From positions 124,001 through 188,000 of the forward strand of contig NZ_JAERRK010000013.1 in NCBI RefSeq assembly GCF_016741775.1: a DNA stretch of 64,000 bases, written 5' to 3'. The notes under the pieces are model-generated. The model saw only the letters and a program-made list of their open reading frames with translations. It made no database searches and was not told the DNA's origin. Within the stretch, counting starts at the first letter, position 1. Each line of letters opens with the position of its first letter. The stretch is from Streptomyces actinomycinicus. GTDB taxonomy: Bacteria; Actinomycetota; Actinomycetes; Streptomycetales; Streptomycetaceae. Below, piece after piece: positions 33,510 to 43,300 of this stretch. The translations under genes and the position numbers were made by a program.

Positions 33510-33966
33510 TGGAACGCCCCCATCCCTGGAACCACCTGTCGCCGAGTGCGCCAAGCCCTATCAGAATGCCGGTAAATACGGCCTCCCGTCCGCCGGTTCT
33601 CACCCTTCGAACGAGTTGACGCCTTGCCTCCGGCATACCCACGAGTGCATGTGCCCCGGGGACTCGCACACTCACAGTAATCCTACGATCACCCGCTCAG
33701 CCACGTGGATCCCGGAAACGCCACCATTCGCCACCCCTTCGAATGAACTCACGGTCGGCCCCTCGCGATTCACTTGACACAGGGCGACCGGAAGTAGGCG
33801 GAGTGACGCACTCGGGGGCGCATGGCCCGCGGTGTGCCACCCGGTGCGCCTCGACGCGCCGCTTTGCCCCTACGGGACGAGGGGCAGGCGGAGCCGTAGC
33901 GTTACGTTCCGCTTCCGTCTCGTTCCGTGTCGTAACCACCGGCGCGCCGGACCCGTTGGAGGGGGC
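33510..33966. other. 457-bp divergent region between nsdA and the Prim-Pol gene
   Basis: Less GC-rich than its surroundings. On the plus strand TTGACA (33774-33779) is a good -35, with only a weak TAGGCG as -10. On the minus strand TAGGAT (33685-33680) is a good -10 for nsdA without a clear -35. The long leader fits complex control of nsdA. No gene was found. Confidence 0.4.
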
Positions 33967-34623
33967 ATGGGCTTCACGATCGGCGGCATCCGCGAGATCC
34001 GCACCGGCACGCGTCGGCGGGGCCGTTCCTCGGAGTGCACCGCCGTCGCCGAGTTCACCGGGCTGTGGGCCTGGGACGTGGTGCCGGGCGCGCGGGCCGC
34101 CGCGGGCGAGTGCTCGTGCGGGCACGCCGGCTGTCCGGCGCCGGGCGCGCATCCGCTGGACTTCGCGCCCCGGGTGCCGGCCCGGGCCACGCTGGACGAG
34201 GTGAGCAAGGCCTGGGCGGAGTTCCCGGGAGCCTCGGTGATGCTGCCGGTGGGCCGCGCGTTCGACGTCGTCGAGGTCTCGGAGCCGGCCGGGCGCCGCG
34301 CCCTGGCCCGGCTGGAGCGCATGGGGCTCCCCCTCGGACCGGTCACCGCGACGCCGGACGGCCGCGCCCACTTCTTCGTCGCACCCGGTGCGGCGGCCGA
34401 CCTCCCCCGGCTGCTGTACCGGATGGGCTGGGACGACCCGGCCGCGCTGGACCTGCGCGGCCTCGGTCCCGGCGCGTACATCACCGCGCCGCCCTCGGAC
34501 CGGGGCGGCCTGGGCCCGGTGCGCTGGCTGCGCCCGCCCGCGCTGGACTCGGCGACCCGGCCGCCGGCGGCACGGCTGCTGCTGGGCACGCTGGCCTACG
34601 TCGCCCACCGCTCCCGTCCGTGA
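33967..34623 (+). CDS. small Prim-Pol-domain protein, probably degenerate
   Basis: A 218-residue protein related to the N-terminal bifunctional DNA primase/polymerase domain. GGAGG precedes the ATG. The Cys/His cluster CSCGHAGCPAPGAHP matches the family's CxCG...GKHP region. The acidic catalytic strand, normally hhDhD, reads AFDVVEVSEPAGR, so the second Asp is replaced. LGPGAYITAPPSDRGG corresponds to the family's GGYVVAPPS. It stands alone without helicase domain or replicon genes, next to nsdA, where I recall a homologue in other streptomycetes. It may be a non-catalytic DNA/nucleotide binder. Confidence 0.8.
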   Translation: MGFTIGGIREIRTGTRRRGRSSECTAVAEFTGLWAWDVVPGARAAAGECSCGHAGCPAPGAHPLDFAPRVPARATLDEVSKAWAEFPGASVMLPVGRAFDVVEVSEPAGRRALARLERMGLPLGPVTATPDGRAHFFVAPGAAADLPRLLYRMGWDDPAALDLRGLGPGAYITAPPSDRGGLGPVRWLRPPALDSATRPPAARLLLGTLAYVAHRSRP

Positions 34624-34639
34624 CGCGCCGCCGCAAGGC

Positions 34640-34680
34640 GAAGCGCCCGTCCCCAACTGCACCTTGGGGGCGGGCGCTTC
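34640..34680. terminator. bidirectional terminator between the Prim-Pol gene and ftsY
   Basis: GAAGCGCCCG-T-CCCC (34640-34654) pairs with GGGG-C-GGGCGCTTC (34666-34680), a 14-15 bp stem with one mismatch and an 11-nt loop, between convergent genes. Confidence 0.85.
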
Positions 34681-34740
34681 TCGCGATCGTCCAGGAACGT
34701 TCCCGGCCGGCAGGGCGCCTGCGGAGATCCGGAGGCCGGG

Positions 34741-35943
34741 TCAGTCGCCGATCAGGGCGTCCACGAACGCCTCGGGCTCGAACGGCGCGAGGTCGTCCGC
34801 CCCCTCGCCGAGCCCGATCAGCTTCACCGGCACGCCCAGCTCGCGCTGGACCGCGACGACGATGCCGCCCTTGGCCGTACCGTCCAGCTTGGTCAGCACG
34901 ATGCCGGTGATGTCCACCACCTCGGCGAACACGCGGGCCTGCACCAGGCCGTTCTGACCGGTGGTGGCGTCCAGGACGAGCAGCACCTCGTCGAGCGGTG
35001 CGTGCTTCTCGACCACGCGCTTGACCTTGCCCAGCTCGTCCATGAGGCCGGTCTTGGTGTGGAGACGGCCGGCGGTGTCGATGAGGACGACGTCGACCCC
35101 CATCTCCTTGCCTTCCTTCACCGCGTCGAAGGCGACGGAAGCGGGGTCGCCCGCCTCCGGGCCGCGCACGGTGTAGGCGCCGACGCGTTCGCCCCAGGTC
35201 TGGAGCTGGTCGGCGGCGGCGGCACGGAAGGTGTCGGCGGCGCCGAGCACGACGCTACGGCCGTCGGCGACCAGGACCCGGGCCAGCTTGCCGGTGGTGG
35301 TGGTCTTGCCGGTGCCGTTGACGCCGACGACCATCACGATGCCCGGCTTGCGGTCCTCGGGCTCGGTCTTCACGGTGCGGTCGACGTCGGTGCCGACCAG
35401 CTTGAGCAGCTCCTCGCGCAGCAGACCGCGCAGCTCCACCGGGGTGCGGGTGCCGAGCACCTTCACGCGTTCGCGCAGGCGCTCGACCAGCTCCTGGGTG
35501 GGCTGCACGCCTACGTCGGCGGTGAGCAGCGTGTCCTCGATCTCCTCCCACGTGTCCTCGTCGAGGTGCTCGCGGGAGAGCAGGGTGAGCAGGCCCTTGC
35601 CGAGGGCGTTCTGCGAGCGGGACAGGCGGGCGCGCAGGCGGACCAGCCGGCCTGCGGTGGGCTCCGGGATCTCGATCTCGGGAGCCTCGACAATGGGGGG
35701 CTCCTCCACGGCGACCGGTGCCGAGCCGCCGGGGAGATCCACCTCCTCGATCGTCCGGCGCGGTTCGTCGCGCGGCGTCTCGGCCTCGTCGCCGACGTGC
35801 GGCTCGGCCGGGGGCGCGGTGATGTCGGGCGCAGCGGGGGGCGGCGGGGGCAGCGGCTTCCGGCGCCGGCTGCCCACGATCAGCCCGCCGAGCGCGCCGA
35901 GCACGACCACGGCGATGACTACAGCAAGGATGACGGTTTCCAT
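34741..35943 (-). CDS. ftsY: signal recognition particle receptor FtsY
   Basis: A 400-residue SRP receptor. It has an N-terminal membrane segment (METVILAVVIAVVVLGALGG), unlike the peripheral E. coli form, followed by an acidic Pro-rich A domain and the NG GTPase. G1 is VVGVNGTGKTTTTGKLARVL, G3 DTAGRLHTKTG and G4 LTKLDGTAKGG. An ATG seven codons upstream is an alternative start. It pairs with Ffh for co-translational targeting and is convergent with the Prim-Pol gene. Confidence 0.96.
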   Translation of the reverse strand: METVILAVVIAVVVLGALGGLIVGSRRRKPLPPPPPAAPDITAPPAEPHVGDEAETPRDEPRRTIEEVDLPGGSAPVAVEEPPIVEAPEIEIPEPTAGRLVRLRARLSRSQNALGKGLLTLLSREHLDEDTWEEIEDTLLTADVGVQPTQELVERLRERVKVLGTRTPVELRGLLREELLKLVGTDVDRTVKTEPEDRKPGIVMVVGVNGTGKTTTTGKLARVLVADGRSVVLGAADTFRAAAADQLQTWGERVGAYTVRGPEAGDPASVAFDAVKEGKEMGVDVVLIDTAGRLHTKTGLMDELGKVKRVVEKHAPLDEVLLVLDATTGQNGLVQARVFAEVVDITGIVLTKLDGTAKGGIVVAVQRELGVPVKLIGLGEGADDLAPFEPEAFVDALIGD

Positions 35944-36113
35944 AACCCGACCAGTATCGGCCATGGGGTAGCCCGGAGCCCCGTTTGTGCGTTCCTCTGA
36001 GAGACAAAGGCCACTTAATGAGAGGACTCGGAGCAAAGTACGATGGTGGCGACTCTATCCACGCGCGTAGAGTCCCCACGTCACCTTGTCCCCCCATGTC
36101 TGGCACCTCTTTC

Positions 36114-37565
36114 ATGAGCAAAACCGTCGAGACCGAAGGCGCTCTCGAAACCCGCGGCATCGAGCAGGTCCCCGACCACGAGCGCACCGCGCGGACCCGT
36201 GAGCTGTTCCCCACCTGGGTCGGCGCGAACATCAGCGTGCTGCTGCTGACGATGGGCGCGAGCCTGGTCGTGGCGTACCACCTGAACATCTGGCAGGCGC
36301 TGGTCGTCGCGGTGGCCGCACCGATCGTGTCGTACGGCCTGGTCGGCCTGATCGGCATCGCCGGCAAGCGCGGCGGCGCCCCCGGCATGGCGCTGTCGCG
36401 GGCGGTCTTCGGACAGCGCGGCAACCTGCTGCCCGGTTCGCTGATCTGGATCGCGCGCTGGGGCTGGGAGACGATCAACGCGGTCACCGGCGCCTACGCG
36501 ATGCTCTCCATCCTGGAGATCCTGTTCGGCGTCGAGGCGAACAGCGTGCTGGACATGGTGATGCTGCTGCTGTTCGTCGTCGCGACCTTCGCGATCTCGG
36601 GGCTCGGCATCAACGCCGTCCAGAAGTGCAACAAGTACGCGACCTACCTCTTCGGCGTCTTCTCGGTGCTCGTCCTGGGCTACCTCGTGGCGAACACCGA
36701 CTGGTCGAAGGTGATGGACCACAGCGCCGGTTCCACGGCCGCGGTGATCACCGGCATCGGCATGATCGCGGCGGGCGGCGTCAGCTGGATCCCGTCCGCC
36801 CCGGACTTCACGCGCTACCTGCCGCGCACGGCGTCCTCGAAGGCGATCGTGGGCACGGCGGTCGGCGGCGCCGGCGTCGTGGTCCTGCCCATGGTCCTGA
36901 TGGGCGCGGTGATGGCGGTCTCCACGCCGGACCTGGCCTCGGCGACCGACCCGGTGTCCTTCCTCGGCGAGATCCTGCCGACCTGGATCGCGGTGCCGTA
37001 CCTGTTCATCGCGCTGATCGGCATGCTGCTGATCAACTCGATGTCGATGTACTCGGCGGGCTTCACCGCGCAGACCCTGGGCTTCAAGGTGCCGCGGCAC
37101 TGGGCGGTCTCGGTCAACGCCGTGATCTCGCTGATCTTCGGCGGGGTGCTGATGCTGGTGGCGACCAGCTTCATGGGCTCGTTCATCGCCTTCCTGTCGC
37201 TGCTGGCCGTCGCGTTCTCGGCCTGGGTCGGCGTGTTCGGCGCGGACATGCTGCGCCGCACGGAGTACGACGGCCGGGCCATGGCCGACACCACCCGTAC
37301 CAGCGCCTACTGGTACCGGGGCGGCTTCTCCCCCGCGGCCGTCGCGGCCTGGGCGGTCGGTCTGCTGTCGGGCCTGATGTTCACCACCTCGGACTGGTTC
37401 ACCGGCCCGCTCGCGAAGAACAACGTGATCGGCGAGTACGGCCTCGGCTGGGTGGCGACCATCGTGATCTCCGGCGCGCTGTACGCGGTGCTGCCGAAGC
37501 CGGCGGTGGTCACCCCGGCGCAGGCCGACGAGCCCGCCGGGGAGCCCGCGACCGCCGGCGTCTGA
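36114..37565 (+). CDS. NCS1-family purine/cytosine permease
   Basis: A 483-residue transporter with about twelve membrane helices. It begins MSKTVETEGALETRGIEQVP; another ATG lies six codons upstream at 36096. Neither has a clear ribosome binding site, so a leaderless message is possible. The NCS1 family signature is seen in FPTWVGANISVLLLTMGAS and RAVFGQRGNLLPGSLIWIAR. The substrate is probably cytosine, uracil or an allantoin-like compound; no catabolic gene is adjacent to decide. It is divergent from ftsY with ~170 bp between. Confidence 0.87.
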   Translation: MSKTVETEGALETRGIEQVPDHERTARTRELFPTWVGANISVLLLTMGASLVVAYHLNIWQALVVAVAAPIVSYGLVGLIGIAGKRGGAPGMALSRAVFGQRGNLLPGSLIWIARWGWETINAVTGAYAMLSILEILFGVEANSVLDMVMLLLFVVATFAISGLGINAVQKCNKYATYLFGVFSVLVLGYLVANTDWSKVMDHSAGSTAAVITGIGMIAAGGVSWIPSAPDFTRYLPRTASSKAIVGTAVGGAGVVVLPMVLMGAVMAVSTPDLASATDPVSFLGEILPTWIAVPYLFIALIGMLLINSMSMYSAGFTAQTLGFKVPRHWAVSVNAVISLIFGGVLMLVATSFMGSFIAFLSLLAVAFSAWVGVFGADMLRRTEYDGRAMADTTRTSAYWYRGGFSPAAVAAWAVGLLSGLMFTTSDWFTGPLAKNNVIGEYGLGWVATIVISGALYAVLPKPAVVTPAQADEPAGEPATAGV

Positions 37566-37642
37566 CCGCGCGGACCATGGCGATCTGACGCTGCGTCAGC
37601 TACCGTCCCCCTCCATCGAGCCGTACCGGAGGGGGACTTCGC

Positions 37643-38614
37643 ATGCCCGTCACGGTCGTACGTTTCAACCTCGTCGCTCCCGGCGCCGGGCCCGCCGCCC
37701 TGTCCGCGCGCTACCGGGCCGCTCTGGAGATGGCCGCGTACGCGGACGAGCACGGGATCAGCACCGTGCAGACCGAGGAGCACCACGGCGCCGACAACAA
37801 CTGGCTGCCGTCGCCGTTCACCTTCGCGGGCGCGGTGTTCGGGGCGACCCGCCGGATCGCGGTGACCGTGTCGGCGGTGATCGGCCCGCTGCACGACCCG
37901 CTGCGGCTGGCCGAGGACATCGCCGTGCTGGACCTGCTCAGCGGCGGACGCCTCGTGACGGTCGCCGGGATCGGCTACCGGCCCGAGGAGTACGCCCTGT
38001 TCGACGTGGACTGGAAGCGCCGGGGCCGGCTCCAGGACGAGGTGCTGCAGACGCTGCTGCGGGCGTGGACCGGCGAGGAGTTCGAGTACCGGGGCCGCCG
38101 GGTACGGCTCACCCCGCGCCCGTACACCGAACCGCACCCCCTGTTGCTGGTGGGCGGCTCCTCGGGGGCCGCCGCCCGGCGGGCCGCCCGGCTCGGCCTG
38201 CCGTTCTTTCCGAGCGCGCACCTGCCCCAGCTGGAGGCGTACTACAAGGAGAAGCTGACCGAGTACGGCACCGAGGGCTGGGTGATGATGCCGGCCGCCG
38301 AGACCCCGCTGCTGCACGTCGCCGAGGACCCGGACCGGGCGTGGGCGGAGTACGGCGGCCACTTCCTGCACGAGGCCCGGACGTACGCCTCCTGGCAGTC
38401 GGAGCAGATCCGCTCGGCGGTGAGGTCGGCGGCCACGACGGTGGAGGAACTGCGCGCGGAGGGCGTGTACCGGGTCCTCACGCCGCAGGAGTGCGTGGCA
38501 CTGGGCGCCGACAGCCTGGTCCTGCACCCGCTGGCGGGCGGGATGCCGCTCGAGGAGGGCTGGCGCAGCCTGCGGCTGTTCGCGGAGCGGGTGCTCCCGG
38601 CGCTGGGCAACTGA
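37643..38614 (+). CDS. luciferase-like (LLM class) flavin oxidoreductase
   Basis: A 323-residue TIM-barrel flavoprotein of the bacterial luciferase family. MPVTVVRFNLVAPG opens it, EEHHGADNNWLPSPF lies in the active-site region, and AEDIAVLDLLSGGRLVTVAGIGY is the diagnostic strand-helix. PLLLVGGSSGAAARRAARLG follows. It would use FMNH2 or F420; which one is not clear. It starts 78 bp after the permease, possibly in the same transcript, so the two could act on one nitrogenous substrate, but that is inference. Confidence 0.87.
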   Translation: MPVTVVRFNLVAPGAGPAALSARYRAALEMAAYADEHGISTVQTEEHHGADNNWLPSPFTFAGAVFGATRRIAVTVSAVIGPLHDPLRLAEDIAVLDLLSGGRLVTVAGIGYRPEEYALFDVDWKRRGRLQDEVLQTLLRAWTGEEFEYRGRRVRLTPRPYTEPHPLLLVGGSSGAAARRAARLGLPFFPSAHLPQLEAYYKEKLTEYGTEGWVMMPAAETPLLHVAEDPDRAWAEYGGHFLHEARTYASWQSEQIRSAVRSAATTVEELRAEGVYRVLTPQECVALGADSLVLHPLAGGMPLEEGWRSLRLFAERVLPALGN

Positions 38615-38627
38615 CGCCCGTACTGCA

Positions 38628-38670
38628 CCGCCGCCCCCGGTCCGGGCAGTGGCCGGGCCGGGGGCGGCGG
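38628..38670. terminator. bidirectional terminator between the LLM oxidoreductase gene and glcP
   Basis: A perfect 13-bp stem, CCGCCGCCCCCGG (38628-38640) with CCGGGGGCGGCGG (38658-38670), has a 17-nt loop with inner CCGG pairing and outer GTAC/GTAC flanks. It separates two convergent genes. Confidence 0.88.
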
Positions 38671-38728
38671 GTGGTACGAGGAGAGGGGCAGCGGGGACTT
38701 GGCCCTTCTCCCCGAGTCGGGGGGCCGG

Positions 38729-40147
38729 TCAGCCCATCTCCTCCAGGGACTTGCCCTTCGTCTCCTTCACGAACTTCAGGACGAACGGGATGGAGAGCGC
38801 GGCGAAGACCGTGTAGATCACGTACGTGCCGGACAGGTTCCAGTCGGCCAGCGAGGGGAAGCTCGCGGTGATCGCCCAGTTGGCGACCCACTGCGCGGCG
38901 GCGGCCACGCCCAGCGCGGCGGCACGGATCCTGTTCGGGAACATCTCGCCGAGCATGACCCAGACGACCACGCCCCAGGAGAGGGCGAAGAAGAGGACGA
39001 AGACGTGGGCGGCGACCAGGGCGACCCAGCCCTGGGTGCTCGGCAGCTTGCCGTCGACCAGGTGGTAGCTGAACGCCCAGGCCTCCAGGGCGAGGCCGAC
39101 GGCCATGCCGACCGAGCCGATCAGGGCGAGCGGCCTGCGGCCGATGCGGTCCACGAAGATCATGGCGATCACGGTGCCGACGATGTTGATGATCGACGTC
39201 GTGAAGGAGTAGAAGAACGAGTCCGTCGGGTCGACGCCGACCGACTGCCACAGCGTCGAGGAGTAGTAGAACGCGACGTTGATGCCGACGAACTGCTGGA
39301 AGACCGACAGGCCGATGCCGACCCAGACGATCGGCTTGAAGAAGAAGCCGCCGCCCAGCAGGTCCTTGAAGGACGACTTGTGCTCGCTCCGCATCGCGTG
39401 CTCGATCTCGGCGACGCGGGCGTCCAGGTCGGTGCCCTTGCCCTCGACCTCGGCGAGGATCTCCTTGGCGCGCTCACGCTTGCCGACGGAGAGCAGGAAG
39501 CGCGGGGACTCGGGGATCGCGAGCGACAGCAGGCCGTACAGGACGGCCGGGACGACCATCACGCCGAGCATGACCTGCCAGGCCTCCAGGCCCATCAGCT
39601 TGCCGCGCTGGTCGCCGCCGGCGGCGTTGAGCAGGCCCCAGTTGACCAGCTGCGAGATGGCGATGCCGACGACGATCGCGGCCTGCTGGAAGGAGCCGAG
39701 CCGGCCACGGTAGGCGGGCGGGGCGACCTCGGCGATGTAGGCCGGGCCGATCACGGAGGCCATGCCGATGGCGAAGCCGCCGACGATGCGCCAGAAGGCG
39801 AGGTCCCACAGCGCGAACGGCAGCGCGGAGCCGACGGCGCTGATGGTGAAGAGGACCGCGGCGATCTGCATGCAGCGGATGCGGCCGATGCGGTCGGCTA
39901 TGCGGCCGGCGGTGGCGGCGCCGATGGCACAGCCGATGAGGGCGATCGCGATGACCTGGGCCAGAGCGGCGGAACCGATGTCGTAGCGGTCCCGGATGGC
40001 CTCGACGGCGCCGTTGATCACGGAGCTGTCGTAGCCGAAGAGGAAACCGCCCATGGCGGCAGCCGCTGCGATGAAGATGACGTGCCCGAGATGTTCGGGA
40101 TGAGCCGTTCCGGCTCCTGACTGAGGTGCCTGCGTCGTGCTGGTCAC
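38729..40147 (-). CDS. glcP: glucose permease (MFS sugar porter) GlcP
   Basis: A 472-residue, twelve-helix H+ symporter of the sugar porter family; length and location fit GlcP, the main glucose uptake system of streptomycetes. The GTG at 40147 has GAGGAG six bases upstream. Motifs include GGFLFGYDSSVINGA, GRIADRIGRIRCMQ, PESPRFLLSVGKRERA, FQQFVGINVAFYYSS and VDRIGRRPLALIG, and PETKGR-like KETKGKSLEE at the end. A promoter and a palindromic operator lie upstream. Confidence 0.94.
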   Translation of the reverse strand: MTSTTQAPQSGAGTAHPEHLGHVIFIAAAAAMGGFLFGYDSSVINGAVEAIRDRYDIGSAALAQVIAIALIGCAIGAATAGRIADRIGRIRCMQIAAVLFTISAVGSALPFALWDLAFWRIVGGFAIGMASVIGPAYIAEVAPPAYRGRLGSFQQAAIVVGIAISQLVNWGLLNAAGGDQRGKLMGLEAWQVMLGVMVVPAVLYGLLSLAIPESPRFLLSVGKRERAKEILAEVEGKGTDLDARVAEIEHAMRSEHKSSFKDLLGGGFFFKPIVWVGIGLSVFQQFVGINVAFYYSSTLWQSVGVDPTDSFFYSFTTSIINIVGTVIAMIFVDRIGRRPLALIGSVGMAVGLALEAWAFSYHLVDGKLPSTQGWVALVAAHVFVLFFALSWGVVVWVMLGEMFPNRIRAAALGVAAAAQWVANWAITASFPSLADWNLSGTYVIYTVFAALSIPFVLKFVKETKGKSLEEMG

Positions 40148-40249
40148 GTGAATCTCCTCGGGCCGCGGCAACGCTGCCGTGGGTGGGGGCGAGCCCTTCC
40201 AGGTCTTCCGTGGTGCGGACCTCCACACCGCCTACACCTGAAGGTAAAA

Positions 40250-40259
40250 GCAACGTTGC
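40250..40259. promoter_or_regulatory. palindromic operator-like site at the glcP promoter
   Basis: GCAACGTTGC is a perfect 10-bp palindrome with a central CG, the style of LacI/GalR-family operators. It is flanked by a wider dyad, CCTGAAGG and CCTTCAAG. It falls just downstream of the predicted -10, about over the transcription start, where a repressor would block initiation. No LacI-family gene is adjacent. Confidence 0.5.
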
Positions 40260-40261
40260 AG

Positions 40262-40289
40262 AGACTATGCCTTCAAGTTTCGAAGTCAA
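40262..40289 (-). promoter_or_regulatory. predicted glcP promoter
   Basis: On the minus strand TTGACT (40289-40284) and TAGTCT (40267-40262) are separated by 16 bp, a good SigA-type (HrdB) promoter about 115 bp upstream of the glcP start, in the only clearly AT-richer part of this gap. Several CTTCAA/CTTCGA repeats surround it. Confidence 0.55.
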
Positions 40290-40373
40290 TACTTCAAAGC
40301 CTGTGAGTTTTTCGATACGCCTACCGACTCGATGTTCAAGAAGTGAACACAGAGTCAGTTGATCTTGAAAGGC

Positions 40374-43300
40374 TTAGCGAAGCCGCTGAGAGATGACCTT
40401 GGACACGCCGTCGCCCTGCATGGAGACGCCGTAGAGCGCGTCGGCGACCTCCATCGTGCGCTTCTGGTGCGTGATCACGATCAGCTGCGAGGCCTCCTGC
40501 AGCTCCTGCATGATCCGGATCAGCCGCTGGAGATTGGTGTCGTCCAGGGCGGCCTCGACCTCGTCCATCACGTAGAACGGGCTCGGCCGGGCCTTGAAGA
40601 TCGACACCAGCAGCGCGACCGCGGTCAGCGAGCGCTCACCGCCCGACAGCAGGGAGAGCCGCTTGACCTTCTTGCCCGGCGGACGCGCCTCGACGTCCAC
40701 GCCCGTGGTCAGCATGTTGTCGGGATCGGTCAGCACGAGACGGCCCTCACCACCGGGGAACAGCCGGCTGAACACGCCCTCGAACTCCCGGGCCGTGTCC
40801 CGGTAGGCCTCCGTGAAGACCTGCTCGACGCGCTCGTCGACCTCCTTCACCACCTGGAGCAGGTCGGCGCGGGTCTTCTTCAGGTCCTCCAGCTGTTCGC
40901 TGAGGAACTTGTGCCGCTCCTCCAGCGCCGCGAACTCCTCCAGCGCCAGCGGATTGACCTTGCCCAGCTGCTGGTACGCCCGCTCGGCGGCCTTGAGCCG
41001 CTTCTCCTGCTCGGCCCGCGCGAAGGGACGGGGCTGGTTCCGCGGGTGTTCCGGGTCGTCGGGCAGCTGTTCACCGTCGGCGGGGGGCGAGGGCGGCACG
41101 AGCTGGTGCGGCCCGTACTCCGCGACCAGCCCTTCCGGTTCGACACCCAGCTCCTCCAGCGCCCTGGTCTCCAGCTGCTCGATCCGCAGCCGCTTCTCGG
41201 CGCCGAGTACCTCACCGCGGTGCACCGAATCCGTCAGCTTGTCGAGTTCGGCCTTCAGATCCCGTCCCGCGGTGCGCGCGGAGGCCAGATCCTGTTCGCG
41301 GCGGGCCTTGGCGGCCTCGGCCGCGGCGCGCTCCCGCTCGGCGCGGGCCAGGGACACCTCGACGTGTGCGAGCAGCTGGCGGGCGCCGGAGCCGACGGCC
41401 CGCGCGACCTCCGCCTCGTGCCGCAGCCGGGCCCGGCGCTGCTCGGCACGCGCGCGTGCCTCGCGTTCGGCGCGGGCGGCCCGGTCGAGCGAGTCGGCAC
41501 GGCCGGCGAGCCCCTTGACCCGCTCCTCGTGCGTACGGACCTGAAGGCGGGCCTCCATCTCCGTCTGCCGGGCGTTGGCGCCGTCGGCGGCGAGCCGGTC
41601 CCGCGCGGAGGTGTCGGGCTCCTCCTCCACCGGCATCTCCTCGGCGACGGCCAGCCGCTCGGCGAGTTCCTCGGCCTCCTGTACGGCCTTCTCCAGCGCC
41701 TCCTGTGCGCGGGCGGCCGCCGCGGCCGAGCGCTCGGCCTCCCCGGCGGCACCGCGGGCCTGGCCGGCGAGCCGGCCGAGCTGCTGGGCCACGGCCGACT
41801 TCTCCCGGTCGGCGGCGCGGCGGTGCTCCGCGAGTTCGTCCACGAGGGCGGCGGACTGCCTGCGGCGTTCGGCCGCGGCCTGCTGGGCCTCGGCCAGCTC
41901 CGTGCAGCGGACCTCCAGCTCGGCCAGCTCGGCGGCGGCCTCGTCGACGGAGGCCTGCACCTCCAGCAGGCTGGGCGCCCCGGCCGAGCCGCCGTGCGCG
42001 TAGCGGGCGCCGAGGATGTCGCCCTCGGCGGTCACCGCGGTGAGGTGGGGGTGCGCGTGGACGAGGTCTTCGGCGTCCTCGAGGGTGCCGACGACCACGG
42101 TTCCTTGCAGGAGGCTGTGGACGGCGGGCATGAGGTCGGCGGGGCCGGTGACGAGGGTGGCCGCGGGGAGAGGGGTGCCGGCGGGTGGTGCGTCGGGGAC
42201 GGGGTGGTGGGGGCCCCCGTAGGGTGCTCGGCCGCCGTTGTCGGGCGCGGCAGCGTGGGGGCTAGGCGCGCCGTTCCCCGCGCCCCTGTCAGGCGCTCGG
42301 CCGCCGTCGTCGGGTGCGGCAGCGTGGGGGCTAGGCGCGCCGTTCCCCGCGCCCCCGTCGGGCGCTCGGCCGCCGTCGTCGGGTGCGGCAGCGTCCGGGC
42401 TTGGCGCACCGTTCGCCGCGCCCCCCTCGGGCGCTCGGCCGCCGTTGTCGGGGGCGGGGGGTGGGTGGGGTGAGTCTTCCGGGGGGGTGGTCAGGAGGAG
42501 GGTTGCTCGGCCGCCGTCCTGTTTGCGGAGGAGGCGGATGGCCTCGGCCGCCGTTCTCGGGGTGGTGACGGCGATCGCGTCGGCCGCCGTGCCGAGGGCC
42601 GCGGCCAGGGGGATCTCGTAGCCCGGGGTGATCGTCAGCAGTTCCGCTGCCGGGCCGAGTACTCCGGTGAGCCGGTCCCGTGCGGCCAGCAGTATGCCCG
42701 TGCCGTCCTTGCGGCGCAGGCCGAGCGCCAGCGCCTCGTGGCGGGCCTGGGTCGCGGCCCGGCGGCGTTCGGCCGTGGTGGCCGCCTCGCGGGCCGAGCC
42801 GAGGGCGGCCTCGGCGTCGGCGAGCTGTCGCCGGGCCGCCTCGTGCTGTCCGGCCAGTTCCGCGTCGCCGGCGTCGAGTCCGTCGACCTCGGCCTGCAGG
42901 GCCTCGTACTCCTCCTGGGCGCGCGCCGCCCGTTCCTGGGCCTCGTCCCGGGCCGTGGCCAGGCGGTCGATCTCGGACTGGGCGGAGGCGGCGCGGGAGC
43001 GGGCGGCGTTGACCTGCCCGGACAGGCGGGCCAGGCCCTCGCGGCGGTCGGCGATGGCGCGGGCGAGGTCTTTGAGCCGGCGCTCCTCCACGGCCAGCTC
43101 GCGCTCCAGTTCGGCACGGTGGGCGACGGTGTCGTCCAAGGCGTGCTGTGCCGCGTCCAGGGCGGCCTCCAGCTCGGCCTCCTGCTCGCGGATGCGGGCG
43201 GCCTCGCGTTCCATGTCCTCGGGGTCCCGGCCGCGCCGCTCCTCGGCGGGCACGGAGGTGGCGCTGTGCACGCGGGCGTCGGCCAGCGAGACGGTGCCGC

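Noticed and set aside
33967..34623. Prophage or integrative element around the Prim-Pol gene
   Set aside because: No integrase, excisionase, attachment site or tRNA is adjacent; the neighbours are core genes.
42223..42470. Frameshift or pseudogene in smc
   Set aside because: The repeat is a multiple of three and the downstream coiled coil, signature and Walker B motifs are intact and in frame.
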